From assembly GCF_007990635.1 (NCBI RefSeq), contig NZ_AP019846.1, positions 1,240,001 through 1,304,000 of the forward strand: a DNA stretch of 64,000 bases, in the 5' to 3' direction. Each line of letters opens with the position of its first letter. The first letter of the stretch is position 1. The translations under genes were made by a program, and so were the position numbers. The notes beneath the pieces were generated by a model. That model was not told the DNA's origin, searched no databases, and saw only the letters and a program-made list of their open reading frames with translations. Source of the DNA: Leptotrichia hongkongensis (GTDB lineage Bacteria; Fusobacteriota; Fusobacteriia; Fusobacteriales; Leptotrichiaceae). Shown one piece after another: positions 1-8,544 of the stretch.

Positions 1-548
1 AAGATAATGAAAAAATTTATCCTTTTTTACGAAAAAACTTATTTAAATATCATTCAATACTAGGTTTTGGAAAATTCATTCTTCTCTTTGGAAAAATTAT
101 ACTAACAACACTCTATTTAATTTTGTCAATTGCAGCACTAGAAATTTTTACACTATTTCTTTTTGATATTTCCTTTACAAAGTCTGTATTTCCAATTACA
201 AAAAACAATCTTTTAGTTTTAACAATTTTTCTAGGAATTTTTACATTTTTTCTAAGAACAGCAATAAAAAACAATGAATTTTACTATTCATTGCGTGATA
301 ATTTTAATATTCATATTTTAAGCAAGAACTACGATCTTCACAGCAAAATCTACATAATCGACAATAAAATTGCATTTTTAGGCTCCTTAAATTTTACCGA
401 CACAGGATTTATGCTAAATCACGAAACTTGCATAAAAACAACCGACAAAACTGCAATTAAGCACTTAAATAACGTTTATAAAGATTTGCTAAAAGTAAAC
501 TCAATATCACTAAAAGAATTGAAATATAAAATTAGCAAAAAAAATTAG
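1..548 (+). CDS. PLD-like (HKD) membrane protein, 5' partial
   Basis: The frame is open from position 3, so the start lies before the window; the internal TTG at 123 is not needed as a start. Two hydrophobic stretches (about codons 20-50 and 60-85) precede a classic HKD motif, HSKIYIIDNKIAFLGSLN, i.e. HxK(x)4D(x)6GSxN, of the phospholipase D superfamily. This is the C-terminal part; whether a second HKD lies upstream (as in cardiolipin synthase) cannot be seen. Likely a membrane-bound phosphodiesterase or phosphatidyltransferase. Confidence 0.8.
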   Translation, partial: DNEKIYPFLRKNLFKYHSILGFGKFILLFGKIILTTLYLILSIAALEIFTLFLFDISFTKSVFPITKNNLLVLTIFLGIFTFFLRTAIKNNEFYYSLRDNFNIHILSKNYDLHSKIYIIDNKIAFLGSLNFTDTGFMLNHETCIKTTDKTAIKHLNNVYKDLLKVNSISLKELKYKISKKN

Positions 549-585
549 AGTTGCCTAGTTTAACAATTTAGACAACTCTTTTTTT
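548..585 (+). terminator. intrinsic terminator after PLD-like gene
   Basis: GAGTTG-C-CTA (548-557) pairs with TAG-A-CAACTC (569-578) with one mismatch, an 11-nt loop, then a run of seven T. It starts inside the stop codon of the upstream gene. Confidence 0.85.
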
Positions 586-599
586 AAATACAATTACAA

Positions 600-968
600 T
601 TAATCTATCGGATTATAGCTTCCGTCCCATTCCAACCCTAAACTGTTAGCATAACTAATGTTATCTGTTGCAAGTTTACCAGTTCTCTTATTTACACTAT
701 AACTGAACAAACGTGGCTCAACATTTGGATCTCCACCACATTTCATATTATTGCTTCGCACATCAATTTCAAATTCCTCATCAGTTTCATCAATATAAAA
801 TCTCATGCATTCTGTCCCTTGACTACCACCAAATTTATGCTTAGCTATTGAATTTTGCACAAGTCTCAAAGCTTCATTCTCACTTCTTACAGGTGCAGCA
901 TTTGCCAATCCCGCACATACCAAAGAAAAAATCAAAACACCAATCTTTTTATTAAAAATTTTTTTCAT
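600..968 (-). CDS. small secreted PepSY-like protein with two Cys
   Basis: The ATG at 966-968 has an AAGGTGG ribosome site 6 nt upstream and gives 122 aa; the longer TTG start at 989 is less likely. A signal peptide (MKKIFNKKIGVLIFSLVCAG..ANA) is followed by a mature domain with conserved CMRFYIDET, a second Cys in KCGGDP, and EPRLFSYSVNKRTGKL. The last block resembles the strand pattern of PepSY-type domains, but this is weak. It is clearly paralogous to the gene at 25348-25716, which also has 122 codons. Probably periplasmic or exported, with a disulfide. Function unknown. Confidence 0.75.
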   Translation of the reverse strand: MKKIFNKKIGVLIFSLVCAGLANAAPVRSENEALRLVQNSIAKHKFGGSQGTECMRFYIDETDEEFEIDVRSNNMKCGGDPNVEPRLFSYSVNKRTGKLATDNISYANSLGLEWDGSYNPID

Positions 969-1182
969 CAAAACCACCTTCTCTTTCAATCTTTTTCATA
1001 ATAATTATACCATATTTTTTTATAATACAAAACTCGATTTTTAAAATAGAAATAAAATTCTATAAATCAATTTGATAGTTTTGCTAAAATTCTTAATTAT
1101 TCATCTTAAAGACTTTTATAGTTTTATTTATAAATATTATTATTAATAAATGTTTTTTCTTATTTTATTTATATATTTTTTA

Positions 1183-1311
1183 ACGTAAGGGCATCAAACG
1201 CCATGCCTTCTTTCGCAATAACAGTTATTTTAACATCTTTAACTGACTGCTACTTAGAGATACTGGCGAAACGTTCTACGAACTACCCCGCTTTACGCAA
1301 AACTTTCTTAT
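1183..1311. repeat. dispersed repeat family 1, copy A
   Basis: 129 bp that recur at 2106-2234 with a single difference, and partly at 37227-37281. It begins with a hairpin AGGGCAT-CAAACGCC-ATGCCTT and ends with CCCGCTTTACGCAAAACTTTCTT. A further piece (ACGAAATTTTGCTTATT, near 1449) is shared with the third locus at 37386. Copies A and B are direct repeats around the RelB/YafQ operon. No coding sequence seen in 969-1490. Confidence 0.9.
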
Positions 1312-1490
1312 AAAGAAAAAATAAAACTCGCTTCGTAGAAACTACACTCACTTTCGCAAACAAAAGTTATTTTTGCATAAATAAGTTTTATCATTATAAA
1401 ACTTATGGCGAAAGAAATACATTCGTATTTAGTTATTTTTCCTTTAACGAAATTTTGCTTATTTAATGTTTTTCAAATTTCAGAACCATA

Positions 1491-1763
1491 CTAAAACAGT
1501 TCTGAGTGTGAACCTAATCTATACAATACAAGTACCAGCACATTATCTATTATTTCATAAACTAACAACCAATCAGGCTCAATATGGCATTCTCTTGTTC
1601 CTTTATATTTTCCAGATAAACTATGGTCTCTATATTTATCATCAAGTTTTTCACCTTTTTCCAAGACTTTTATCACGTTAAATAATGTATCAAGGTTTTT
1701 TCCTTGTTTTTTTGCCAATTTCAAATCTTTTTTAAATTGTCCTGTAAATTTAACTTTATACAC
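1491..1763 (-). CDS. yafQ: YafQ-family mRNA interferase toxin (type II TA)
   Basis: About 90 aa of the RelE/YafQ superfamily, ribosome-dependent endoribonucleases. The residues known to matter in E. coli YafQ are all present: RDHSL, then HIEPDW (His and Asp), and a C-terminal GSHSELF. The start is probably GTG at 1763, with GAGAGG 6 nt upstream; a TTG one codon earlier (1766) is the alternative. It overlaps the 3' end of the antitoxin gene, as usual in relBE-type operons, and shares its promoter. It lies between two direct repeats. Apparently intact. Confidence 0.92.
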   Translation of the reverse strand: MYKVKFTGQFKKDLKLAKKQGKNLDTLFNVIKVLEKGEKLDDKYRDHSLSGKYKGTRECHIEPDWLLVYEIIDNVLVLVLYRLGSHSELF

Positions 1764-2031
1764 CAAGTGCCTCTCTCAACTCCTCTATACTGTCATATCC
1801 CTTTACACTATCGTCTTTTGCAATCCGTCTTCCTTCTTCAATTGCTTTCATTGTTACTTCATTTGGCTCTTCTTCCAATTTCAATTCAAAAGGGATTCTA
1901 TTTTCCCTAATTGCAGTTTTTAAGAACATATTTACTGCGGTTGTCATTGTCAAGCCAAATTTGTTAAATAATTCATTCGCTTTTTCTTTTGTTTCTTTAT
2001 CAACTCTAATACTTAAATTTGCATTTGCCAT
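1756..2031 (-). CDS. relB: RelB/DinJ-family antitoxin
   Basis: 91 aa. The N-terminal ribbon-helix-helix segment (NANLSIRVDKETKEKANELF, then GLTMTTAVNMFLK) is the DinJ/RelB DNA-binding domain, and the acidic C-terminal tail (SIEELREALG) would wrap the toxin. ATG with AAAGGAGG 8 nt upstream. First gene of the operon with YafQ. Expected to repress its own promoter, where an inverted repeat overlaps the -35 box. Confidence 0.92.
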   Translation of the reverse strand: MANANLSIRVDKETKEKANELFNKFGLTMTTAVNMFLKTAIRENRIPFELKLEEEPNEVTMKAIEEGRRIAKDDSVKGYDSIEELREALGV

Positions 2032-2054
2032 AACAAATACCTCCTTTTTTCTTC

Positions 2055-2089
2055 ATTGTATCAATTTTTAATTACATTGTCAATACAAT
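2055..2089 (-). promoter_or_regulatory. promoter and putative operator of relB-yafQ
   Basis: On the minus strand TTGACA (2078-2083) and TACAAT (2055-2060) are separated by 17 nt. ATTGT(ATTG)ACAAT at 2076-2089 is an inverted repeat over the -35 box, a plausible RelB operator. Confidence 0.8.
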
Positions 2090-2105
2090 AAGCCAATGTT
2101 TTTTT

Positions 2106-2234
2106 ACGTAAGGGCATCAAACGCCATGCCCTCTTTCGCAATAACAGTTATTTTAACATCTTTAACTGACTGCTACTTAGAGATACTGGCGAAACGTTCT
2201 ACGAACTACCCCGCTTTACGCAAAACTTTCTTAT
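2106..2234. repeat. dispersed repeat family 1, copy B
   Basis: Near-identical to 1183-1311 (offset 923). The one difference, ATGCCCT instead of ATGCCTT, turns a G-U into a G-C pair in the hairpin stem. The stretch that follows (2235-2570) has no convincing gene. It contains an inverted repeat GAAAACGA (2312-2319) / TCGTTTTC (2341-2348) with unknown role. Confidence 0.9.
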
Positions 2235-2570
2235 TTGAAATTTTTCAAATTTAAGAACTTAAATATATAATCTTTATAACTTAATGTAGAATGTAGTGAT
2301 TTTTTTGGAATGAAAACGATTGTCTGAGCGTCAGCGAGTTTCGTTTTCGTAGTAATTCAGGTTTATCCAAATAATAAATGTTTTGACTACTTTCCCAAAT
2401 AAAATTTGGGAATATTTCAAAAAAATGCTTAGACGAGCTAGGGTTAGTGCGTAGCACTTTCGCCATTCTCTTTAATGTGCTATTATTTAAATATGTTAGA
2501 ATAACTATTATTGCGAAATGAAGGGAAATGGCGAATGATTTCCTTTGCTTTAAAACATTAATTATTTAAC

Positions 2571-2622
2571 TAAAAGAAAAAGAGCAAGATACATCCTCCC
2601 CAAACAAGAAGTATCTGCCCTT
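2571..2622 (-). terminator. terminator of lipoprotein copy 3
   Basis: In transcript sense GGGCA-GATAC (2611-2620 side) pairs with GTATC-TTGCTC, followed by TTTTTC. The same hairpin design follows the other two copies of this lipoprotein gene. Confidence 0.75.
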
Positions 2623-2669
2623 CCTAATATAAATTCATAATTTCTTATTTTGTACCTTTGCAGTATACA

Positions 2670-2846
2670 TTAGTATTCCCTATTTCCGTATCTATCCTCA
2701 CATCGAACGTGCCCGTCATATCTTTCGTAACATCTTACCCCTCTTTCAGCTCTATCCCTTTTCATTTCCTGATATGCTTCATTATCAAGCAGACTACAAC
2801 TGAACGTAGTCATAGCCAATATAGCCAACATAATAATTTTTTTCAT
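2670..2846 (-). CDS. tiny lipoprotein, copy 3 of a paralogous trio
   Basis: 58 aa, too short for usual ORF cut-offs. MKKIIMLAILAMTTFSC is a lipoprotein signal with Cys17 as the lipidated residue. The mature part is only about 41 aa, highly charged, with RAERGVRCYERYDG and CEDRYGNREY. Its leader (AAAGGAGATGGTATATTT-ATG) matches those of the copies at 7016 and 8131 almost base for base. Two mature Cys are conserved in all copies, so a disulfide is possible. Function unknown; outer-membrane or inner-leaflet location not decided. Confidence 0.8.
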   Translation of the reverse strand: MKKIIMLAILAMTTFSCSLLDNEAYQEMKRDRAERGVRCYERYDGHVRCEDRYGNREY

Positions 2847-2991
2847 AAATATACCATCTCCTTTTGTATTGTTTTTTTCTATATCAAATTATCATTCCAT
2901 TTTATGTATTAACTATTTATGTGTTTTTTTATATTTTTATTATACAATATTTTAAGTTTGGGTGCAAGCTATTTTATATTTTAATATTTTT

Positions 2992-4791
2992 CTACAACTT
3001 TCCAATCTCCACTTCCAATTTATCTAACAGCAAATCAAACTGTTTTGCCACAGCCTCGATTGTTTCAATTTTTGATAAGTCAACTCCTGCTTTTTTAAGC
3101 TGTTCCATTGGGAAGTCATTTCCTCCTGAGCTTAATAATTGGATGTATTTGTCTAGTGTTTGTTTTTTCTCGCTTTCATCGCTTGAATTTATCATTTTTT
3201 CATATAAAATTGCTGACGAGGCAAAGCAAGTGGCGTATTGATACACGTAAAATGGCGAGTTGAAAAAGTGTGGAACTCTTGCCCAGAAAATATAGATCAA
3301 ATCATCTTTTTCTATTATGTCGCCGTAATATTTGTCAAATAAGTCTTCCATAATTTTGCTCAAAACTTCCGCTGTAATTGGCTCTCCAGCTTCTGCCAGC
3401 TTGTGTGCCTGATATTCATAATCTGCCAGCAATGCCTGAAAATAGAATGTTCCAACAATATTTCCAATTTCCTGCTCCAGCAGTGCGATTCTTTCTTTTG
3501 GATCATTGGTATTTTCTAGCATGTAGTCAAGCAGTAATCTTTCGTTGAATGTGGAAGCCACTTCTGCTACGAAAATTGTGTAGTCTACCATCGAGAAAGG
3601 CTGATTTTCGTCTGAATAAAGAGTGTGTAAGGTATGTCCCAGTTCGTGTGCCAATGTGAATACGCTGTCTAAAGTCTTGTTGTAATTTAGAAGCATATAT
3701 GGGTGAACTCCGTAAACTCCTGCAGAATACGCTCCCGTTCTTTTCCCTTTCGCCTCAAATACATCCAGCCAGCCTTCTGAAATCGCTTTTTTCATTTTTT
3801 CTACATAATCTTCTCCAAGCGGAGCAACTGAATTTAACACTATTTCCTTCGCTTCATCATACTCATATTCCTTGTCAAATTCTATTAGATTAATTGAGCC
3901 GTCAAAATTATAGTATTTTTCAAGTCCTAAAATTTTCTTTCTCAATTTTAAGTATCTTTGCAATGGTTTTGTATTATTTTTTGCTGTATTTACAAGATTT
4001 AAGTAAATTTCTTCTGGAATATTGTCACTCTCCAGATGGCTTAACAAAAATGAATCGTAATTGTAGGCTTTCTTTGAAGCAATCCCTTTTTGCAAAATTG
4101 AGTTATAAATTGCAGCAATTGTATTTTTTTTCTTTTCATAAATTGTGTAAAATGTCTGAAACATCAGTTTTCTATCTTCCTGATTTCTATTTGTAGACAA
4201 AATTTTAGAATAATTAGCAGGCGTTACATCGACTTTTTCTCCAGAACTAAGCGTAACTTGAGGCCATTCCACATCCGTAACCGTAACTTCCGAATAAATG
4301 CTTCTCGGTGCTGAAAAGAATGAGCTGTAGTACGACAGCAGTTTGCTTTCCTTTTCTTCCAGAATATGCTTCTGCAACCTAAATAAATTTTTCAGTCCAA
4401 ATCTATAATCATCAAATTCTTTTTTTTCAATCCATTTTTCAATATTCTCACGATTATCAACCAGTTCCGAATTTACCCACGACAATTCAGTAGAAATCTC
4501 TGCAAACAAAAACTGCACCTTCTGCAAATGCTCCACAGCCTTTTTATCCGACGAGTTCAAATCCCTCGCAAGCTGAGGATAACGATACAATTTATAAGAA
4601 ATCTTGTCCATCTCCTCCTGCTTCTGAAAAAACTCCAACAACTTCCCTTCATTCCCAAATTGCCCTTTAAACCCAGCCAATTCTTTTTTCAGCTCACTAA
4701 CTTTCTCAAAATCCTTCTCCCAAGCTGAATAATTTTCATAAATATCCGATAAATTCCATTTATATTCCTGTTTTATTTCACTTCTTTCCAT
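2992..4791 (-). CDS. pepF: oligoendopeptidase F, M3B metallopeptidase
   Basis: 599 aa, the usual length for the family. The zinc motif HELGHTLH (HExxH) is present, followed about 25 residues later by the EVAST.NE segment that carries the third ligand. N-terminal helical PepF domain about residues 1-190. No signal peptide, so cytoplasmic, cutting peptides of roughly 7-17 residues taken up from the medium. Single gene, divergent from argH. Confidence 0.95.
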   Translation of the reverse strand: MERSEIKQEYKWNLSDIYENYSAWEKDFEKVSELKKELAGFKGQFGNEGKLLEFFQKQEEMDKISYKLYRYPQLARDLNSSDKKAVEHLQKVQFLFAEISTELSWVNSELVDNRENIEKWIEKKEFDDYRFGLKNLFRLQKHILEEKESKLLSYYSSFFSAPRSIYSEVTVTDVEWPQVTLSSGEKVDVTPANYSKILSTNRNQEDRKLMFQTFYTIYEKKKNTIAAIYNSILQKGIASKKAYNYDSFLLSHLESDNIPEEIYLNLVNTAKNNTKPLQRYLKLRKKILGLEKYYNFDGSINLIEFDKEYEYDEAKEIVLNSVAPLGEDYVEKMKKAISEGWLDVFEAKGKRTGAYSAGVYGVHPYMLLNYNKTLDSVFTLAHELGHTLHTLYSDENQPFSMVDYTIFVAEVASTFNERLLLDYMLENTNDPKERIALLEQEIGNIVGTFYFQALLADYEYQAHKLAEAGEPITAEVLSKIMEDLFDKYYGDIIEKDDLIYIFWARVPHFFNSPFYVYQYATCFASSAILYEKMINSSDESEKKQTLDKYIQLLSSGGNDFPMEQLKKAGVDLSKIETIEAVAKQFDLLLDKLEVEIGKL

Positions 4792-4870
4792 TTTATTTTT
4801 TCCTTTCTAAAATTAACTAAAGTATAGTAAAACTTATTTAAAATCAAACTCAAAAGCTATAACTATTTTA

Positions 4871-4923
4871 CTCAAACCTTAAATTTATATAATTTTAGCA
4901 GTTTAATTTAAAATAGGTTTGAG
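4871..4923. repeat. long inverted repeat between pepF and argH
   Basis: CTCAAACCT (4871-4879) and AGGTTTGAG (4915-4923) pair perfectly, and flanking TAAATT/AATTTA extends the stem. No T-run follows on either strand, so it is not an obvious terminator. A similar TCAAACTCT/AGAGTTTGA pair lies at 8555-8597. The rest of 4792-5210 shows no gene. Confidence 0.55.
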
Positions 4924-5210
4924 CATATAATCAAAAAATTCATATACAGTTATGATATTATACCTTTTTTAGCAAATTTTTAAAAGATATTTTTTATAAT
5001 TTATGCAAATTCCAAGTTTATTTAATTTTTATTTCCTTTAAAAATTGGATTTTATTTGATATAATGATTATAAAAAAGGATTATTGCTTTAAATATAGCA
5101 ATTCTATTTAAAATATGAGTAAAGAGTTAGACTACATCTATAGTCATTTTTACTGCTTTTTAAATAGATTGACTATAAAATCCAATATATACAGGAAAGG
5201 GCTGAGAAAT

Positions 5211-6590
5211 ATGAAAAAAATGTGGGAAGGTCGATTCCATAAGGAAACTAATAAATTGTTAGAAAAATTTAATGCATCAATTACATTTGATAAAAGAATG
5301 TATGAAGAGGATATTGCTGGAAGTATTGCACACAGCAGAATGCTTGCTAAGCAAGCGATTATTGCGGAAAATGAACAAAAAGATATTGAAAATGGGTTGC
5401 TTCAGATAAAGGATGAAATTGAAAAGGGAGAATTTGAGTTTAGAATTGAAGATGAAGATATTCATATGTCGATTGAGAAAAGGCTGACACAGATTATTGG
5501 GCCTGTGGCTGGGAAATTGCATACTGCCAGAAGCCGAAACGATCAGGTGGCTCTTGATGTACGAATGTATGTACGAAAAGAAGCCCGTGAAATTTCAAAT
5601 TTGCTTGTAAAAATGGAAAATGTACTGCTAGGGCTTGCTGAAAAATATAAAAATGTTATTATTCCTGGATATACTCATTTACAAAGGGCTCAACCGATTT
5701 TATTCTCTCATCACCTGATGGCTTACTTTCAAATGTTTAAAAGGGATATTTCGAGAATTGAGGACTTTCTCAAAAGAAGTGATGAAATGCCACTTGGAGC
5801 AGGAGCATTGGCTGGAACTACATTTAATCTTGACAGACATTTTGTGGCAGAAGAACTTGGATTTTCAAAGCCTACGGAAAATAGCCTTGATTCTGTAAGC
5901 GACAGAGATTTTATAATTGAGCTTGCAATGATTATTTCAGTAATTTCAATGCACTTGTCAAGATTTTCAGAAGAAATTATTATCTGGTGCACATCTGAAT
6001 TTTCATTTATAAATCTTGACGATGCCTTTGCAACTGGCTCTTCAATTATGCCACAGAAAAAAAATCCCGACATTGCCGAACTTGTAAGAGGAAAAACTGG
6101 CAGAATCTACGGAAATCTTATGGGAATCTTAACAACAATGAAAGCACTTCCGCTAGCTTACAACAAGGATATGCAGGAAGACAAGGAAGGAATTTTTGAC
6201 TCTATTGACAATATCAAATTATCCATCGAAATTTTCTACCTAATGCTTGATACAATAACAGTAAATAATGAAAAAATCTATGCTTCAATGCGAGCAGGAT
6301 TCCTAAACGCAACAGATGTAGCCGATTACCTTGCAAAACACAACGTTCCATTCAGACAGGCACATAAAATCGTTGGAGAAATCGTATCCTACTGCGAAGA
6401 TAAGAAAATCGCAATTGACGACATGAAACTCGAAGAATTTCATAAATTTTCTGATGTTTTCAAAGATGACATTCTTTCAGAAATCACAATCGAAAACTGC
6501 GTAAACAAACGAAATTCATTTGGTGGAACTTCCATAAAAAATGTTGAAATGCAAATTGAAAATGGAAGGAAATTTTTAGAAACTTTATAA
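5211..6590 (+). CDS. argH: argininosuccinate lyase
   Basis: Cleaves argininosuccinate to arginine and fumarate. The start at 5211 (MKKMWEGRFHKETN) matches the conserved N-terminus and gives 459 aa; a longer frame from 5115 adds 32 residues without similarity. AGGAAAGG lies 10 nt upstream. The fumarase/aspartase signature GSSIMPQKKNPD and TARSRNDQVALD are intact. No argG or other arginine gene is in the window, so partner genes must be elsewhere. Terminated region downstream is taken over by a dispersed repeat. Confidence 0.95.
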   Translation: MKKMWEGRFHKETNKLLEKFNASITFDKRMYEEDIAGSIAHSRMLAKQAIIAENEQKDIENGLLQIKDEIEKGEFEFRIEDEDIHMSIEKRLTQIIGPVAGKLHTARSRNDQVALDVRMYVRKEAREISNLLVKMENVLLGLAEKYKNVIIPGYTHLQRAQPILFSHHLMAYFQMFKRDISRIEDFLKRSDEMPLGAGALAGTTFNLDRHFVAEELGFSKPTENSLDSVSDRDFIIELAMIISVISMHLSRFSEEIIIWCTSEFSFINLDDAFATGSSIMPQKKNPDIAELVRGKTGRIYGNLMGILTTMKALPLAYNKDMQEDKEGIFDSIDNIKLSIEIFYLMLDTITVNNEKIYASMRAGFLNATDVADYLAKHNVPFRQAHKIVGEIVSYCEDKKIAIDDMKLEEFHKFSDVFKDDILSEITIENCVNKRNSFGGTSIKNVEMQIENGRKFLETL

Positions 6591-6600
6591 CAGAGTTTTT

Positions 6601-6762
6601 CTTTTTTATTTTCGTAGGATTGCTCATTGCCGCAAATCCTACAACCTATGGCTAGTCTCCGACATTTTTCTGCACTGACAAAAAACTCGCTATGCTCAAA
6701 CAGTTTTGCCAGCACAGAAAAATGCTCCGACGGATTAGTTTATATTATGCTCTGTTTAAAAA
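6601..6762. repeat. dispersed repeat family 2, copy A
   Basis: Shares long blocks with 59731-59942. It holds two hairpins: GTAGGATT...AATCCTAC, and a larger one closed by CATTTTTCTG...CAGAAAAATG with inner AAAACT/AGTTTT. Weaker similarity to the second locus continues to about 6850 (TTTAGTATTA). Short ORFs across it are repeat sequence, not genes. Confidence 0.85.
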
Positions 6763-7015
6763 ATGAAAATTATATCTTAAATTACTTGAAAATATTAGAT
6801 TTAGAAAAATTTGTAATAATTTCGTTATTTAAATAGAATTTAGTATTAGATATAATTTTATTTTCTATTAAATTTTTGGAAGAAATATAAAAAAATTGCA
6901 TTTTAACTAGAAATATTGTATAATTAAAATATAAAAAGAACACAAGTAATTAATACATAAAATGGAATACATATTCGACTTAGATAATAACAATATAAAA
7001 GGAGATGGTATATTT

Positions 7016-7192
7016 ATGAAAAAGATTATTATGCTGGTTATATTAGCTATGACTTTGTTCAGCTGTGAACTGCTTGATCCAAGTGGTTGGGAAAGAGCTC
7101 ATCAAAAAGCAGCTGAAAGAGGAAGGAAATGTTATGAAAAACGTAGTGGATACATATACTGTGAGGATAGATACGGAAATAGGGAATTCTAA
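7016..7192 (+). CDS. tiny lipoprotein, copy 1
   Basis: The ATG at 7016 has AAAGGAGATGG upstream; an in-frame ATG at 6962 would bury the signal peptide. 58 aa: MKKIIMLVILAMTLFSC gives a lipobox LFSC. The mature part has RAHQKAAERGRKCYEK, then YCEDRYGNREF. The whole cassette from 6866 is repeated without gaps 1115 bp downstream (7981), with the GNAT gene caught between the two. Unknown function. Confidence 0.8.
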   Translation: MKKIIMLVILAMTLFSCELLDPSGWERAHQKAAERGRKCYEKRSGYIYCEDRYGNREF

Positions 7193-7240
7193 TGTATACT
7201 GCAAAGGTACAAAATAAGAAATGATGAATTTATAATAAGA

Positions 7241-7286
7241 AGGGTAAGGCTTCTCGTTTAGGAGAATGTATTCTTGCTCTTTTTTT
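7241..7286 (+). terminator. terminator of lipoprotein copy 1
   Basis: AGGGTAAG pairs with CTTGCTCT allowing G-U, with an inner TTCTC/GGAGAA hairpin, then a run of T. Confidence 0.7.
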
Positions 7287-7350
7287 GCTTGAATAATTAT
7301 AAAAATTAGATATAATTTTTAAATTTTAACAAACTGATTGAGTTTTCATT

Positions 7351-7474
7351 ATTAAACCCTATTTAAAAAATAGAAACTATTTTAAGAACAAGAAGTTTTA
7401 ATTCCTTGATAAGACTACATAATTCAAAATTTATTAAACATTCACTATTTAAATAGGAAATGATATTAAAAAAA
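7351..7474. repeat. dispersed repeat family 3, copy A
   Basis: Aligns with 41912-42040. Shared blocks include TAGAAACTAT, TTTTAATTC and TAATTCAAAATTTATTAAACAT. The ends here carry CCTATTT and AAATAGG, an inverted-repeat pair, which would fit a small MITE-like element. The N-terminal extension of the following ORF lies in this repeat. Confidence 0.7.
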
Positions 7475-7501
7475 ATGCAAATGAAAGGAAAAATTACTAC
7501 A

Positions 7502-7975
7502 ATGAAAGAGATTAGACTAGCACAAGAAAAAGATATTCCAAAAATAGAAAATTTACTGGAACAAATTTTATTAGTTCATCACGAAGGGCGTCCAGATATT
7601 TTCAAGGTAAATGGAAAAAAATACACAGCAAAAGAATTAGCAGAAATGTTAAATGATTCAAATAAGCCAATATTCGTAGCAACTGATGAAAATGATAACG
7701 TAATCGGCTATATTTTCTGCATTTTTGAACAACAAACAAATCACAATGTCCTAACTGATATAAAAACATTGTTTATTGATGATCTTTGCGTTGATGAAAG
7801 CACTCGTGGGCAGAACATCGGAAAGAAATTATATGATTTTGCCTTAGATTTTGCAAAAAAAGAAGGCTGTTACAATTTAACATTGGATGCTTGGGCTGAT
7901 AATGCTGGAGCTGTTAAATTTTATGAAAGGTTGGGAATGAAAGTTCAGAAGTATGTTTTTGAAGAGATTTTGTAA
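7502..7975 (+). CDS. GNAT-family N-acetyltransferase
   Basis: 157 aa from ATG 7502 (MKEIRLAQEKDIPKIE), the standard GNAT opening; an earlier ATG at 7460 falls in the repeat. Residues about 95-130 hold the acetyl-CoA loop: LFIDDLCVDESTRGQNIGKK (RGQNIGK = Q/RxxGxG/A), then YNLTLDAWADNAGAVKFYERLG, typical of RimI-like enzymes. Substrate unknown; small molecule or protein N-terminus both possible. It sits between the duplicated lipoprotein cassettes. Confidence 0.85.
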   Translation: MKEIRLAQEKDIPKIENLLEQILLVHHEGRPDIFKVNGKKYTAKELAEMLNDSNKPIFVATDENDNVIGYIFCIFEQQTNHNVLTDIKTLFIDDLCVDESTRGQNIGKKLYDFALDFAKKEGCYNLTLDAWADNAGAVKFYERLGMKVQKYVFEEIL

Positions 7976-8130
7976 TTTTTTATTAAATTTTTGGAAGAAA
8001 TATAAAAAAATTGCATTTTAACTTGAAATATTGTATAATTAAAATATAAAAAGAACACAAATAATTAATACATAAAATAGAATACATATTCGACTTAGAT
8101 AAGAACAATATAAAAGGAGATGATATATTT

Positions 8131-8304
8131 ATGAAAAAAATTATTATGCTGGTTATATTGGCTATGACCACGTTCAGTTGTAGTTTATTTGACGTAGATG
8201 AATGGAATGAAGCACGTGAAAGAAGAGCTGAAAGAGGAGTGGAGTGTTATGAAAAATATAATGGAAATGTATACTGTAAGGATAGAGACGGAAACAGATA
8301 CTAA
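8131..8304 (+). CDS. tiny lipoprotein, copy 2
   Basis: 57 aa. MKKIIMLVILAMTTFSC signal with lipobox TFSC, then a charged mature part with RRAERGVECYEKYNG and VYCKDRDGNRY. AAAGGAGATGA lies upstream in the same leader as copy 1 (offset 1115, no indels). The conserved family pattern is AERG(x)2CYE(x)3-4G(x)2-3C(x)DR(x)GNR. Function unknown. Confidence 0.8.
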   Translation: MKKIIMLVILAMTTFSCSLFDVDEWNEARERRAERGVECYEKYNGNVYCKDRDGNRY

Positions 8305-8361
8305 TTAGAATGTGAAAGTTGAAATACCATAATGTAAAGGAAATTATGAATTTATATAGGA

Positions 8362-8409
8362 AGGGCAGAGATTTCTCATTTAGGAGAATGTATTCTTGCT
8401 CTTTTCTTT
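8362..8409 (+). terminator. terminator of lipoprotein copy 2
   Basis: GGGCAGAGA... folds back on TCTTGCTC, with inner TCTC/GGAGA, then TTTTCTTTT. Third example of the conserved gene-terminator cassette. Confidence 0.7.
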
Positions 8410-8544
8410 TGCTTAATTAATTATAAAATTATATCTAATTTTTAAATTTTAATAAACTGATGGAGCTTTTATTTGTTTAGCTACGGCTGTTTAACGATTG
8501 GAAGATAATTTTAAAATCAATTTTTAAATTTTTTAAAAATATGC

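Noticed and set aside
2281-2466. 61-codon minus-strand open frame
   Set aside because: It runs over an inverted repeat and repeat-flanking sequence, has no ribosome site and no protein-like composition.
4924-5210. T-box or arginine-type leader before argH
   Set aside because: No T-box consensus or antiterminator/terminator pair could be found; only short weak hairpins.
6440-6836. Open frames on both strands after argH
   Set aside because: They cover the end of argH and dispersed repeat family 2; the same peptide pieces recur at the other copy of the repeat.
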